A stretch of DNA of 64,000 nt, taken from NCBI GenBank assembly GCA_964016885.1, contig OZ024741.1, forward strand, positions 27,385,956 to 27,449,955, written 5' to 3'. Position 1 is the first letter of the stretch. Every line of letters starts with the position of its first letter. The notes under the pieces were generated by a model. The model saw only the letters and a list, made by a program, of their open reading frames with translations. It was not told where the DNA came from and did no database searches. Below, piece by piece: positions 18,001 through 34,124 of this stretch. Source of the stretch: Eledone cirrhosa. Taxonomy: Eukaryota; Mollusca; Cephalopoda; Octopoda; Eledonidae. A program made the position numbers and the translations under genes.

Positions 18001-21000
18001 GAACACATACTAACTACAGAACACATACTAACTACAGAACACATACTAACTACAGAACACATACTGACTACAGAACACATACTAACTACAGAACACATAC
18101 TAACTACAGAACACTTACTAACTACAGAACACTTACTAACTACAGAACACTTACTAACTACTGAACACATACTAACTACAGAACACTTACTAACTACAGA
18201 ACACACACACATACTAACTACCGAATACTTACTAACTACAGAACACTTACTAACTACTGAACAGATACTAACTACAGAACACTTACTAACTACAGAACAC
18301 ACACACATACTAACTACAGAACACATACTAACTACAGAACACTTACTAACTACAGAACACATACTAACTACAGAACACTTACTAACTACAGAACACATAC
18401 TAACTACAGAACACTTACTAACTACAGAACACACACACATACTAACTACAGAACACATACTAACTACAGATCACTTACTAACTACAGAACACATACTAAC
18501 TACAGAACACATACTAACTACAGAACACATACTAACTACAGAACACTTACTAACTACAGAACACACACACATACTAACTACAGAACACATACTAACTACA
18601 GAACACATACTAACTACAGAACACATACTAACTACAGAACACACACACATACTAACTACAGAGCACATACTAACTACAGAAAACTTACTAACTACAGAAC
18701 ACATACTAACTACAGAACACATACTAACTACAGAACACTTACTAACTACAGAACACTTACTAACTACTGAACACATACTAACTACAGAACACATACTAAC
18801 TACTGAAAATATACTATCTACTGAACACATACTAACTACAGAACACATATTAACTACTAACACATACTAACTACAGAACACATACATATACTAACTACTG
18901 AACACATACTAACTACAGAACACATACTAACTACTGAACAGATACTAACTACAGAACACATACATACTAACTACTGAACACATACTAACTACAGAACACA
19001 TACAAACTACAGAACACTTACTAACTACAGAACACATACTAACTACAGAGCACATACTAACTACAGAACACTTACTAACTACTGAACAGATACTAACTAC
19101 AGAACACTTACTAACTACAGAACAGTTACTAACTACTGAACACATACTAACTACAGAACACTTATTAACTACAGAAGACACACACATACTAACTACAGAA
19201 CACATACTAACTACAGAACACTTACTAACTACAGAACACTTACTAACTACAGAACACATACTAACTACAGAACACATACTAACTACAGAACACATACTAA
19301 CTACTGAACACATACTAACTACAGAACACATACTAACTACTGAACACATACTAACTACTGAACACATACTAATTACAGAACACATACTAAGTACAGAACA
19401 CATGCAAACTACTGAACAGATACTAACTACAGAACACATACTGACTACTGAACAGATACTAACTACAGAACACATACTAACTACAGAACACATACTAGCT
19501 ACTGAACACATATTAACTACAGAACACATACTAACTACTGAACACATACTAACTACAGAACACATACATACTAACTACTGAACATATACTAACTACAGAA
19601 CACATACTAACTACAGAACACATACTAACTGCAGAACACATACTAACTACAGAACACACACACATACTAACTACAGAACACTTACTAACTACAGAACACA
19701 CACACATACTAACTACAGAACACACACACATACTAACTACAGAACACTTACTATCTACAGAACACACACACATACTAACTACAGAACACATACTAACTAC
19801 TGAACACATACTAACTACTGAACACATACTAACTACTGAACACATAGTAACTACAGGACACATACTAACTACTGAACAGATACTAACTACAGAACACATA
19901 CTAACTACAGAACACATACTAACTACTGAACAGATACTAACTCAGAACATATACTAACTACAGAACACTTACTACCTACAGAACACACACACATACTAAC
20001 TACAGAACATATACACATACTAACTACAGAACACTTACTAACTACAGAACATACACACATACTAACTACAGAACACATACTAACTACTGAACACAAACTA
20101 ACTACAGAACACATAGTAACTACAGAACACATGCTAACTACTGAACAGATGCTAACTACAGAACACTTACTAACTACAGAACACACACACACATGCTAAC
20201 TACAGAACACATACATACTAACTACTGAACACATACTAACTACAGAACACATACTAACTGCAGAACACATACTAACTGCAGAACACATACTAACTACAGA
20301 ACACATACTAACTACTGAACACAAACTAACTACAGAACACATACTAACTACAGAACACATGCTAACTACTGAACAGATGCTAACTACAGAACACATACTA
20401 ACTACAGAACGCTTACTAACTACAGAACACACACACACATGCTAACTACAGAATGCTTACTAACTACAGAACACACACACACATGCTAACTACAGAACAC
20501 ATACATACTAACTACTGAACACATACTAACTACAGAACACATACTAACTGCAGAACACATACTAACTGCAGAATACATACTAACTACAGAACACTTACTA
20601 ACTACAGAACACACACACATACTAACTACAGAACACATACTAACTACTGAACACATACTAACTACAGAACACATACTAACTACAGAACCCATACTAACTA
20701 CAGAACATATTCTAACTACAGAACCCATACAAACTACAGAACACATACTAACTACAGAACACATACTAACTACTGAGCAGATACTAACTACAGAACACAT
20801 ACTAACTACAGAACACGCACACATACTATCTACAGAACACATTCTAACTACAGAACACATACTAACTACTGAACACATACTAACTACAGAACACATACTA
20901 CAGAACACATACTAACTACAGAACACATACTAACTACTGAACACATACTAACTACAGAACACACACTAACTACAGAACACATACTAACTACTGAACACAT

Positions 21001-22480
21001 ACACATACTAACTACAGAACACATATTACAGAAGACATACTAACTACTGAACACATACTACCTACAGAACACTTACTACACAACACACACACATACTAAC
21101 TACAGAATACTCAATAACTACAGAACACATACTAACTACAGAACACACACGCATACAAACTACAGAACACATACTAACTACAGAACACACACACATACTA
21201 ACTACAGAAAACATACTAACTACTGAACATATACTATCTACTGAACACATACTAACTACAGAACTTATATTAACTACTAACACATACTAACTACAGAACA
21301 CATACACATACTAACTACTGAACACATACTAACTACAGAACACATACTAACTACTGAACAGATACTAACTACAGAACACATACATACTAACTACTGAACA
21401 CATACTAACTACAGAACACATACAAACTACAGAACACTTACTAACTACAGAACACATACTAACTACAGAGCACATACTAACTACAGAACACTTACTAACT
21501 ATTGAACAGATACTAACTACAGAACACTTACTAACTACAGAACACTTACTAACTACTGAACACATACTAACTACAGAACACTTACTAACTACAGAAGACA
21601 CACACATACTAACTACAGAACACATACTAACTACAGAACACTTACTAACTACAGAACACTTACTAACTACAGAACACATACTAACTACAGAACACATACT
21701 AACTACAGAACACATACTAACTACAGAACACATACTAACTACAGAACACATACTGACTACAGAACACATACTAACTACAGAACACATACTAACTACAGAA
21801 CACTTACTAACTACAGAACACTTACTAACTACAGAACACTTACTAACTACTGAACACATACTAACTACAGAACACTTACTAACTACAGAACACACACACA
21901 TACTAACTACCGAATACTTACTAACTACAGAACACTTACTAACTACTGAACAGATACTAACTACAGAACACTTACTAACTACAGAACACACACACATACT
22001 AACTACAGAACACATACTAACTACAGAACACTTACTAACTACAGAACACATACTAACTACAGAACACTTACTAACTACAGAACACATACTAACTACAGAA
22101 CACTTACTAACTACAGAACACACACACATACTAACTACAGAACACATACTAACTACAGATCACTTACTAACTACAGAACACATACTAACTACAGAACACA
22201 TACTAACTACAGAACACATACTAACTACAGAACACTTACTAACTACAGAACACACACACATACTAACTACAGAACACATACTAACTACAGAACACATACT
22301 AACTACAGAACACATACTAACTACAGAACACACACACATACTAACTACAGAGCACATACTAACTACAGAAAACTTACTAACTACAGAACACATACTAACT
22401 ACAGAACACATACTAACTACAGAACACTTACTAACTACAGAACACTTACTAACTACTGAACACATACTAACTACAGAACA
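15085..22480. repeat. Higher-order repeat, ~3.69-3.71-kb period, two copies
   Basis: About 15,085-18,790 and 18,790-22,480 repeat the same succession of variant 18-bp units. The offset is 3,707 bp in the first part (15,238 against 18,945) and 3,689 bp after an 18-bp unit loss near 20,000 (for example 16,797 against 20,486). The change of offset by exactly one unit shows that single-unit slippage still goes on inside the higher-order repeat. Confidence 0.88.
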
Positions 22481-25400
22481 CTTACTAACTACAGAAGACA
22501 CACACATACTAACTACAGAACACATACTAACTACAGAACACTTACTAACTACAGAACACTTACTAACTACAGAACACATACTAACTACAGAACACATACT
22601 AACTACAGAACACATACTAACTACAGAACACATACTAACTACAGAACACATAATAACTACAGAACACTTACTAACTACTGAACACATACTAACTACAGAA
22701 CACATACTAACTACAGAACACATACTAACTACAGAACACATACTAACTACAGAACACTTACTAACTACAGAACACTTACTAACTACAGAACACTTACTAA
22801 CTACTGAACACATACTAACTACAGAACACTTACTAACTACAGAACACACACACATACTAACTACCGAACACTTACTAACTACAGAACACACACACATTCT
22901 AACTACAGAGCACATACTGTCTACAGAACACATACTAACTACAGAACACTTACTAACTACTGAACACATACTAACTACAGAACACTTACTAACTACAGAA
23001 CACACACACACACTAACTACAGAACACTTACTAACTACAGAACACTTACTAACTACTGAACAGATACTAACTACAGAACACTTACTAACTACAGAACACA
23101 CACACATACTAACTACAGAACACATACTAACTACAGAACACTTACTAACTACAGAACACATACTAACTACAGAACACTTACTAACTACAGAACACATACT
23201 AACTACAGAACACTTACTAACTACAGAACACACACACATACTAACTACAGAACACATACTAACTACAGATCACTTACTAACTACAGAACACATACTAACT
23301 ACAGAACACATACTAACTACAGAACACATACTAACTACAGAACACTTACTAACTACAGAACCCACACACATACTAACTACAGAACACATACTAACTACAG
23401 AACACACACACATACTAACTACAGAGCACATACTAACTACAGAAAACTTACTAACTACAGAACACATACTAACTACAGAACACTTACTAACTACAGAACA
23501 CATACTAACTACAGAGCACATGCTAACTACAGAACACATACTAACTACAGAACACTTACTAACTACAGAACACTTACTAACTACAGAACACTTACTAACT
23601 ACAGAACACTTACTAACTACAGAACACTTACTAACTACAGAACACATACTAACTACAGAACGCATACTAACTACAGAACGCATACTAAATACAGAACACT
23701 TACTAACTACAGAACACATACTAACTACAGAACACTTACTAACTACAGAACACATACTAACTACAGAACGCATACTAACTACAGAACACTGACTAACTAC
23801 AGAACACATACTAACTACAGAACACTTACTAACTACAGAACACATACTAACTACAGAACACTTACTAAATACAGAACACTTACTAACTACAGAACACTTA
23901 CTAACTACAGAACACTTACTAACTACAGAACACATACTAACTACAGAACGCATACTAACTACAGAACGCATACTAACTACAGAACACTTACTAACTACAG
24001 AACGCATACTAACTACAGAACACTTACTAACTACAGAACACATACTAACTACAGAGCACATACAAACTACAGAACACATACTAACTACAGAACACTTACT
24101 AACTACAGAACACATACTAACTACAGAATACTTACTAACTACAGAACACATACTAACTACAGGACACATACTAACTACAAAACACACACACATACTAACT
24201 ACAGAACACATAATAACTGCAGAACACACACACATACTAACTACAGAACACTTACTAACTACAGAAAACACAGACATACTAACTACAGAACACATTCTAA
24301 CTACAGAACACATACTAACTACAGAACACATACTAACTACTGAACACATACTAATTACAGAACTCATACTAACTACAGAACACATACTATCTACTGAACA
24401 CTTACATACTAACTAGAGAACACATACATACTAACTACTGGACACATACCAACTACTGAACACATACTAACTACAAAACACATACACATACTAACTACTG
24501 AACACATACTAACTACAGAACACATACTAACTATAGAACACATACTAACTACTGAACACATACTAACTACTGAACACATACTAATTACAGAACACATACT
24601 AAGTACAGAACACATGCTAACTACTGAACAGATACTAACTACAGAACACATACTGACTACTGAACAGATACTAACTACAGAACACATACTAGCTACAGAA
24701 CACATACTAACTACTGAACACATATTAACTACTGAACACATATTAACTACAGAACACATACTAACTACTGAACACATACTAACTACAGAACACATACATA
24801 CTAACTACTGAACATATACTAACTACAGAACACATACTAACTACAGAACACATACTAACTGCAGAACACATACTAACTACAGAACACTTACTAACTACAG
24901 AACACACACACATACTAACTACCGAACACTTACTAACTACAGAACACACACACATTCTAACTACAGAGCACATACTGACTACAGAACACATACTAACTAC
25001 AGAACGCTTACTAACTACAGAACACTTACTAACTACTGAACACATACTAACTACAGAACACTTACTAACTACAGAACACACACACATACTAACTACAGAA
25101 CACTTACTAACTACAGAACACTTACTAACTACTGAACAGATACTAACTACAGAACACTTACTAACTACAGAACACACACACATACTAACTACAGAACACA
25201 TACTAACTACAGAACACTTACTAACTACAGAACACATACTAACTACAGAACACTTACTAACTACAGAACACATACTAACTACAGAACACTTACTAACTAC
25301 AGAACACACACACATACTAACTACAGAAACATACTAACTACAGATCACTTACTAACTACAGAACACATACTAACTACAGAACACATACTAACTACAGAAC

Positions 25401-28400
25401 ACATACTAACTACAGAACACTTACTAACTACAGAACACACACACATACTAACTACAGAACACATACTAACTACAGAACACATACTAACTACAGAACACAC
25501 ACACATACTAACTACAGAGCACATACTAACTACAGAAAACTTACTAACTACAGAACACATACTAACTACAGAACACTTACTAACTACAGAACACATACTA
25601 ACTACAGAGCACATGCTAACTACAGAACACATACTAACCACAGAACACTTACTAACTACAGAACACTTACTAACTACAGAACACTTACTAACTACAGAAC
25701 ACTTACTTACCTCAGAACACTTACTAACTACAGAACACATACTAACTACAGAACGCATACTAACTACAGAACGCATACTAAATACAGAACACTTACTAAC
25801 TACAGAACACATACTAAATACAGAACACTTACTAACTACAGAACACTTACTAACTACAGAACACTTACTAACTACAGAACACATACTAACTACAGAACGC
25901 ATACTAACTACAGAACGCATACTAACTACAGAACACTTACTAACTACAGAACGCATACTAACTACAGAACACTTACTAACTACAGAACACTTACTAACTA
26001 CAGAACACTTACTAACTACAGAAGACTTACTAACTACAGAACACATACTAACTACAGAACACATACTAACTACAGAACACTTACTAACTACAGAACACAT
26101 ACTAACTACAGAGCACATACAAACTACAGAACACATACTAACTACAGAACACTTACTAACTACAGAACACATACTAACTACAGAACACATACTAACTACA
26201 GAACACATACTAACTACAGAACACATAATAACTACAGAACACTTACTAACTACTGAACACATACTAACTACAGAACACATACTAACTACAGAACACATAC
26301 TAACTACAGAACACATACTAACTACAGAACACTTACTAACTACAGAACACTTACTAACTACAGAACACTTACTAACTACTGAACACATACTAACTACAGA
26401 ACACTTACTAACTACAGAACACACACACATACTAACTACCGAACACTTACTAACTACAGAACACACACACATTCTAACTACAGAGCACATACTGTCTACA
26501 GAACACATACTAACTACAGAACACTTACTAACTACTGAACACATACTAACTACAGAACACTTACTAACTACAGAACACACACACACACTAACTACAGAAC
26601 ACTTACTAACTACAGAACACTTACTAACTACTGAACAGATACTAACTACAGAACACTTACTAACTACAGAACACACACACATACTAACTACAGAACACAT
26701 ACTAACTACAGAACACTTACTAACTACAGAACACATACTAACTACAGAACACTTACTAACTACAGAACACATACTAACTACAGAACACTTACTAACTACA
26801 GAACACACACACATACTAACTACAGAACACATACTAACTACAGATCACTTACTAACTACAGAACACATACTAACTACAGAACACATACTAACTACAGAAC
26901 ACATACTAACTACAGAACACTTACTAACTACAGAACACACACACATACTAACTACAGAACACATACTAACTACAGAACACATACTAACTACAGAACACAT
27001 ACTAACTACAGAACACACACACATACTAACTACAGAGCACATACTAACTACAGAAAACTTACTAACTACAGAACACATACTAACTACAGAACACTTACTA
27101 ACTACAGAACACATACTAACTACAGAGCACATGCTAACTACAGAACACATACTAACTACAGAACACTTACTAACTACAGAACACTTACTAACTACAGAAC
27201 ACTTACTAACTACAGAACACTTACTAACTACAGAACACTTACTAACTACAGAACACATACTAACTACAGAACGCATACTAACTACAGAACGCATACTAAA
27301 TACAGAACACTTACTAACTACAGAACACATACTAATTACAGAACACTTACTAACTACAGAACACATACTAACTACAGAACGCATACTAACTACAGAACAC
27401 TGACTAACTACAGAACACATACTAACTACAGAACACTTACTAACTACAGAACACATACTAACTACAGAACACTTACTAAATACAGAACACTTACTAACTA
27501 CAGAACACTTACTAACTACAGAACACTTACTAACTACAGAACACATACTAACTACAGAACGCATACTAACTACAGAACGCATACTAACTACAGAACACTT
27601 ACTAACTACAGAACGCATACTAACTACAGAACACTTACTAACTACAGAACACATACTAACTACAGAGCACATACAAACTACAGAACACATACTAACTACA
27701 GAACACTTACTAACTACAGAACACATACTAACTACAGAATACTTACTAACTACAGAACACATACTAACTACAGGACACATACTAACTACAAAACACACAC
27801 ACATACTAACTACAGAACACATAATAACTGCAGAACACACACACATACTAACTACAGAACACTTACTAACTACAGAAAACACAGACATACTAACTACAGA
27901 ACACATTCTAACTACAGAACACATACTAACTACAGAACACATACTAACTACTGAACACATACTAATTACAGAACACATACTAACTACAGAACACATACTA
28001 TCTACTGAACACTTACATACTAACTAGAGAACACATACATACTAACTACTGGACACATACCAACTACTGAACACATACTAACTACAAAACACATACACAT
28101 ACTAACTACTGAACACATACTAACTACAGAACACATACTAACTATAGAACACATACTAACTACTGAACACATACTAACTACTGAACACATACTAATTACA
28201 GAACACATACTAAGTACAGAACACATGCTAACTACTGAACAGATACTAACTACAGAACACATACTGACTACTGAACAGATACTAACTACAGAACACATAC
28301 TAGCTACAGAACACATACTAACTACTGAACACATATTAACTACTGAACACATATTAACTACAGAACACATACTAACTACTGAACACATACTAACTACAGA

Positions 28401-30700
28401 ACACATACATACTAACTACTGAACATATACTAACTACAGAACACATACTAACTACAGAACACATACTAACTGCAGAACACATACTAACTACAGAACACTT
28501 ACTAACTACAGAACACACACACATACTAACTACCGAACACTTACTAACTACAGAACACACACACATTCTAACTACAGAGCACATACTGACTACAGAACAC
28601 ATACTAACTACAGAACGCTTACTAACTACAGAACACTTACTAACTACTGAACACATACTAACTACAGAACACTTACTAACTACAGAACACACACACATAC
28701 TAACTACAGAACACTTACTAACTACAGAACACTTACTAACTACTGAACAGATACTAACTACAGAACACTTACTAACTACAGAACACACACACATACTAAC
28801 TACAGAACACATACTAACTACAGAACACTTACTAACTACAGAACACATACTAACTACAGAACACTTACTAACTACAGAACACACACACATACTAACTACA
28901 GAACACATACTAACTACAGAACACTTACTAACTACAGAACACATACTAACTACAGAACACATACTAACTACAGAACACATACTAACTACAGAACACTTAC
29001 TAACTACAGAACACACACACATACTAACTACAGAACACATACTAACTACAGAACACATACTAACTACAGAACACATACTAACTACAGAACACATACTAAC
29101 TACAGAACACACACACATACTAACTACAGAGCACATACTAACTACAGAAAACTTACTAACTACAGAACACATACTAACTACAGAACACTTACTAACTACA
29201 GAACACATACTAACTACAGAGCACATGCTAACTACAGAACACATACTAACTACAGAACACTTACTAACTACAGAACACTTACTAACTACAGAACACTTAC
29301 TAACTACAGAACACTTACTTACCTCAGAACACTTACTAACTACAGAACACATACTAACTACAGAACGCATACTAACTACAGAACGCATACTAAATACAGA
29401 ACACTTACTAACTACAGAACACATACTAAATACAGAACACTTACTAACTACAGAACACTTACTAACTACAGAACACTTACTAACTACAGAACACATACTA
29501 ACTACAGAACGCATACTAACTACAGAACGCATACTAACTACAGAACACTTACTAACTACAGAACGCATACTAACTACAGAACACTTACTAACTACAGAAC
29601 ACTTACTAACTACAGAAGACTTACTAACTACAGAACACATACTAACTACAGAACACATACTAACTACAGAACACTTACTAACTACAGAACACATACTAAC
29701 TACAGAGCACATACAAACTACAGAACACATACTAACTACAGAACACTTACTAACTACAGAACACATACTAACTACAGAATACTTACTAACTACAGAACAC
29801 ATACTAACTACAGGACACATACTAACTACAGAACACACACACATACTAACTACAGAACACATAATAACTGCAGAACACACACACATACTAACTACAGAAC
29901 ACTTACTAACTACAGAAAACACAGACATACTAACTACAGAACACATTCTAACTACAGAACACATACTAACTACAGAACACATACTAACTACTGAACACAT
30001 ACTAATTACAGAACACATACTAACTACAGAACACATACTACCTACTGAACACTTACATACTAACTAGAGAACACATACATACTAACTACTGGACACATAC
30101 CAACTACTGAACACATACTAACTACAAAACACATACACATACTAACTACTGAACACATACTAACTACAGAACACATACTAACTATAGAACACATACTAAC
30201 TACTGAACACATACTAACTACTGAACACATACTAATTACAGAACACATACTAAGTACAGAACACATGCTAACTACTGAACAGATACTAACTACAGAACAC
30301 ATACTGACTACTGAACAGATACTAACTACAGAACACATACTAGCTACAGAACACATACTAACTACTGAACACATATTAACTACTGAACACATATTAACTA
30401 CAGAACACATACTAACTACTGAACACATACTAACTACAGAACACATACATACTAACTACTGAACATATACTAACTACAGAACACATACTAACTACAGAAC
30501 ACATACTAACTGCAGAACACATACTAACTACAGAACACTTACTAACTACAGAACACACACACATACTAACTACAGAACACTTACTATCTACAGAACACAC
30601 ACACATACTAACTACAGAACACATACTAACTACTGAACAGATACTAACTACAGAACACATACTAACTACAGAACACATACTAACTACTGAACAGATACTA
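22160..30700. repeat. Higher-order repeats, ~3.6-kb and ~2.04-kb periods
   Basis: The block with the TAACTAGAGAACACATACAT irregularity occurs at about 24,412, 28,023 and 30,063, giving offsets of 3,611 and 2,040 bp. The stretch starting near 25,613 recurs at 29,225, and 23,270-24,385 recurs at 26,845-27,996. The third copy is shorter because an internal piece of about 1.57 kb is missing. Confidence 0.88.
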
Positions 30701-33300
30701 ACTCAGAACATATACTAACTACAGAACACTTACTACCTACAGAACACACACACATACTAACTACAGAACAAATACTAACTACAGAACATATACACATACT
30801 AACTACAGAACACTTACTAACTACAGAACACACACACATACTAACTACAGAACACATACTAACTACTGAACACAAACTAACTACAGAACACATACTAACT
30901 ACAGAACACTTACTAACTACAGAACACACACACACATGCTAACTACAGAACAGATGCTAACTACAGAACACATACTAACTACTGAACAGATACTAACTAC
31001 AGAACACATACTAACTACAGAACACTTACTAACTACAGAACACACACACACATGCTAACTACAGAACACATACATACTAACTACTGAACACATACTAACT
31101 ACAGAACACATACTAACTGCAGAACACATACTAACTACAGAACACTTACTAACTACAGAACACACACACATACTAACTACAGAACACATACTAACTACTG
31201 AACACATACTAACTACAGAACACATACTAACTACAGAACGCATACTAACTACAGAACATATTCTAACTACAGAACCCATACAAACTACAGAACACATACT
31301 AACTACTGAACACATACTAACTACAGAACACATACTAACTACTGAACAGATACTAACTACAGAACACATACTAACTACAGAACAGATACTAACTACAGAA
31401 CACATACTAACTACAGAACACATACTAACTACAGAACACATACTAACTACAGAATACTCAATAACTACAGAACACATACTAACTACAGAACACACACGCA
31501 TACTAACTACAGAACACATACTAACTACAGAACACATACTAACTACAGAACACATACTAACTACAGAACACATACTAACTACAGAACACATACTAACTAC
31601 AGAACACACACACATACTAACTACAGAACACATACAAACTACAGAACATTTACTAACTACTGAACACATACTAACTAGAGAACACTCACACATACTAACT
31701 ACAGAGCACATACTAACTACAGAACACTTACTAACTACAGAAGACACACACATACTAACTACAGAACACATACTAACTACAGAACACATACTAACTACAG
31801 AACACTTACTAACTACAGAACACATACTAACTACAGAACACATACTAACTACAGAATACATACTAACTACAGAACACATACTAACTACAGAACACTTACT
31901 AACTACGGAACACATACTAACTACAGAACACATACTAACTACAGAACACATACTAACTACAGAACACATACTATCTACAGAACACTTACTAACTACAGAA
32001 CACATACTAACTACAGAACACATACTAACTACAGAACACATACTAACTACAGAACACTTACTAACTACAGAACACTTACTAACTACAGAACACTTACTAA
32101 CTACTGAACACATACTAACTACAGAACACTTACTAACTACAGAACACACACACATACTAACTACAGAACACTTACTAACTACAGAACACTTACTAACTAC
32201 TGAACACATACTAACTACAGAACACTTACTAACTACAGAACACACACACATACTAACTACAGAACACATACTAACTACAGAACACTTACTAACTACAGAA
32301 CACTTACTAACTACAGAACACTTACTAACTACTGAACACATACTAACTACAGAACACTTACTAACTACAGAACACACACACATACTAACTACAGAACACT
32401 TACTAACTACAGAACACTTACTAACTACAGAACACACACACATACTATCTACAGAACACATACTAACTACAGAACACTTACTAACTACAGAACACATACT
32501 AACTACAGAACACTTACTAACTACAGAACATACACACATACTAACTACAGAACACATACTAACTACAGAACACATACTAACTACATAACACACACACATA
32601 CTATCTACAGAACGCATACTAGCTACATAACACTTACTAACTACAGAACACTTACTAACTACAGAACACTTACTAACTACAGAACACATACTAACTACAG
32701 AACGCATACTAACTACAGAACGCATACTAACTACAGAACACTTACTAACTACAGAACACATACTAACTACAGAACACTTACTAACTACAGAACACATACT
32801 AACTACAGAACACTTACTAACTACAGAACACTTACTAACTACAGAACACTTACTAACTACAGAACACATACTAACTACAGAACGCATACTAACTACAGAA
32901 TGCATACTAACTACAGAACACTTACTAACTACAGAACACATACTAACTACAGAACACTTACTAACTACAGAACACTTACTAACTACAGAACACATACTAA
33001 CTACAGAACACTTACTAACTACAGAACACTTACTAACTACAGAACACTTACTAACTACAGAACACTTACTAACTCCAGAACACTTACTAACTACAGAACA
33101 CTTACTAACTACAGAACACATACTAACTACAGAACACATACTAACTACAGAATACTTACTAACTACAGAACACATACTAACTACAGAACACATACTAACT
33201 ACAGAACACATACTAACTACAGAATACTTACTAACTACAGAACACATACTAACTACAGGACACATACTAACTACAGAACACACGCACATACTAACTACAG

Positions 33301-33400
33301 CACACATACACACTCATACACACTCTCACTCACTCCCTCTCTCTCTCACACACACACATGTACACACACATACATACACGCACATACTCACATACTCATA

Positions 33401-33452
<52 letters not shown>

Positions 33453-33485
33453 CACACACACACCCATCGACACACATGTATATAC
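33301..33485. repeat. (CA)n-rich edge of the satellite
   Basis: The 18-bp periodicity stops at 33,300 and gives way to CACACTCA, CTCTCTCT, CACACATGTA and an uninterrupted (CA)n run at about 33,411-33,448. The CACACA insertions scattered through the satellite resemble this edge, so the array may have grown from or within a (CA)n tract (inference). Confidence 0.9.
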
Positions 33486-33649
33486 ACAAGAATGGTGAAG
33501 GAACTTAAGACATTTTTATTAGTCTTACAATGAAACTAGAAATATGGTAACTGGAAGAATTTTGTTTAAGCAACATTATAGTATATACTAATATATGAGC
33601 ATAAAATTGGTTAATCTACCTTAACACATAGTTTCACATCACTCTTGTA

Positions 33650-33735
33650 GAGAAACTCTCAGGAGAGCTGGACAACAGGTCTTCTGAGAAGAACACCCAC
33701 CCCTCTCAAGCTAGTTTTACAGCCCTTAACTGCTG
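33650..33735 (+). repeat. Dispersed ~85-bp repeat, copy 1 (AACTCTCAGGAGAGCTGGAC)
   Basis: This segment is found again, reversed, at about 35,975-36,065. Both contain AAACTCTCAGG, GAGCTGGACA, GGTCTT and GAGAAGAA in order and end at a pyrimidine-rich GCCCTTA. It interrupts the left arm of the foldback element and flanks the POU exon together with its reversed partner. Confidence 0.6.
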
Positions 33736-33742
33736 AGAGACA

Positions 33743-33971
33743 TTAACCCTTTAATATTTAAACTGGCCATATCTAGTCGGAATTCTCTCACCTCTTTCTT
33801 TTCCAGTCAGTCATAACTGGCTACGTATACTTTTGTTAAGGTATTGTTCTCAAAATAAATAATATCAAAATCTTGTAGATTCAATGTTATGTGAGATAAT
33901 TATGTGAGAAAAAGTGTTTACCGTGAAAATACAATAGTATATATAGAGAAATGTAAATGCTCAAGGGTTAA
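33743..33971. mobile_element. TTAACCCTT-ended MITE (piggyBac-like), 229 bp
   Basis: The element starts TTAACCCTTTAATATTTAAA and ends, reversed, TTAACCCTTGAGCATTTAC. The outer TTAA would be the target duplication and CCCTT the start of the terminal inverted repeat, as in piggyBac-type elements. The body (AAACTGGCCATATCTAG near the start, GTGAAAATACAATAG near the end) resembles a MITE I know to be common in cephalopods. It has no coding capacity. The class assignment is inferred from the ends only. Confidence 0.65.
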
Positions 33972-34124
33972 AAAGTACATAATAAGTATCATATTAGTCT
34001 TGTGATTCTTGGATGTTTTTCTCAAGGAGATTTCCTACAATTTATGTACTTTTTAATGTCTCTGAAAATAGGTGAGTGATGTGGAATTATGTGTTAAGGT
34101 AAATTAATTGATTTTATGCTTAGA

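Larger units (their letters stand above)
1..33300. repeat. Giant 18-bp satellite array (TACTAACTACAGAACACA)n
   Basis: The whole interval is tandem copies of an 18-bp unit, TACTAACTACAGAACACA, roughly 1,800 in number, with no interruption by unrelated DNA. Common variants are ACTTAC for ACATAC, CTACTGAA for CTACAGAA, units lengthened by CACACA, and 6-bp or 4-bp slips (CATACATAC). The + strand is poor in G (one per unit). The array is cut by the left window edge, so its true length is unknown. Because 18 is a multiple of three, two forward frames and one reverse frame stay open for hundreds of codons. These give monotonous LTTEHI, TNYRTH and MCSVVS peptides and are not genes. The array appears to lie in an intron of the POU6-like gene whose last exon is at 35,226. 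I do not recognise this satellite as a named family. Confidence 0.98.

Noticed and set aside
1..33300. CRISPR-like or telomere-like repeat array
   Set aside because: There are no spacers, the units are directly adjacent, the unit is not TTAGGG-like, and the sequence context is an animal genome.
282..33313. Many long open frames (up to about 750 codons) in the satellite, repeating LTTEHI, TNYRTH or MCSVVS
   Set aside because: They exist only because an 18-bp unit keeps the frame. They occur on both strands, change frame at slipped units, and have no protein-like composition or gene signals.
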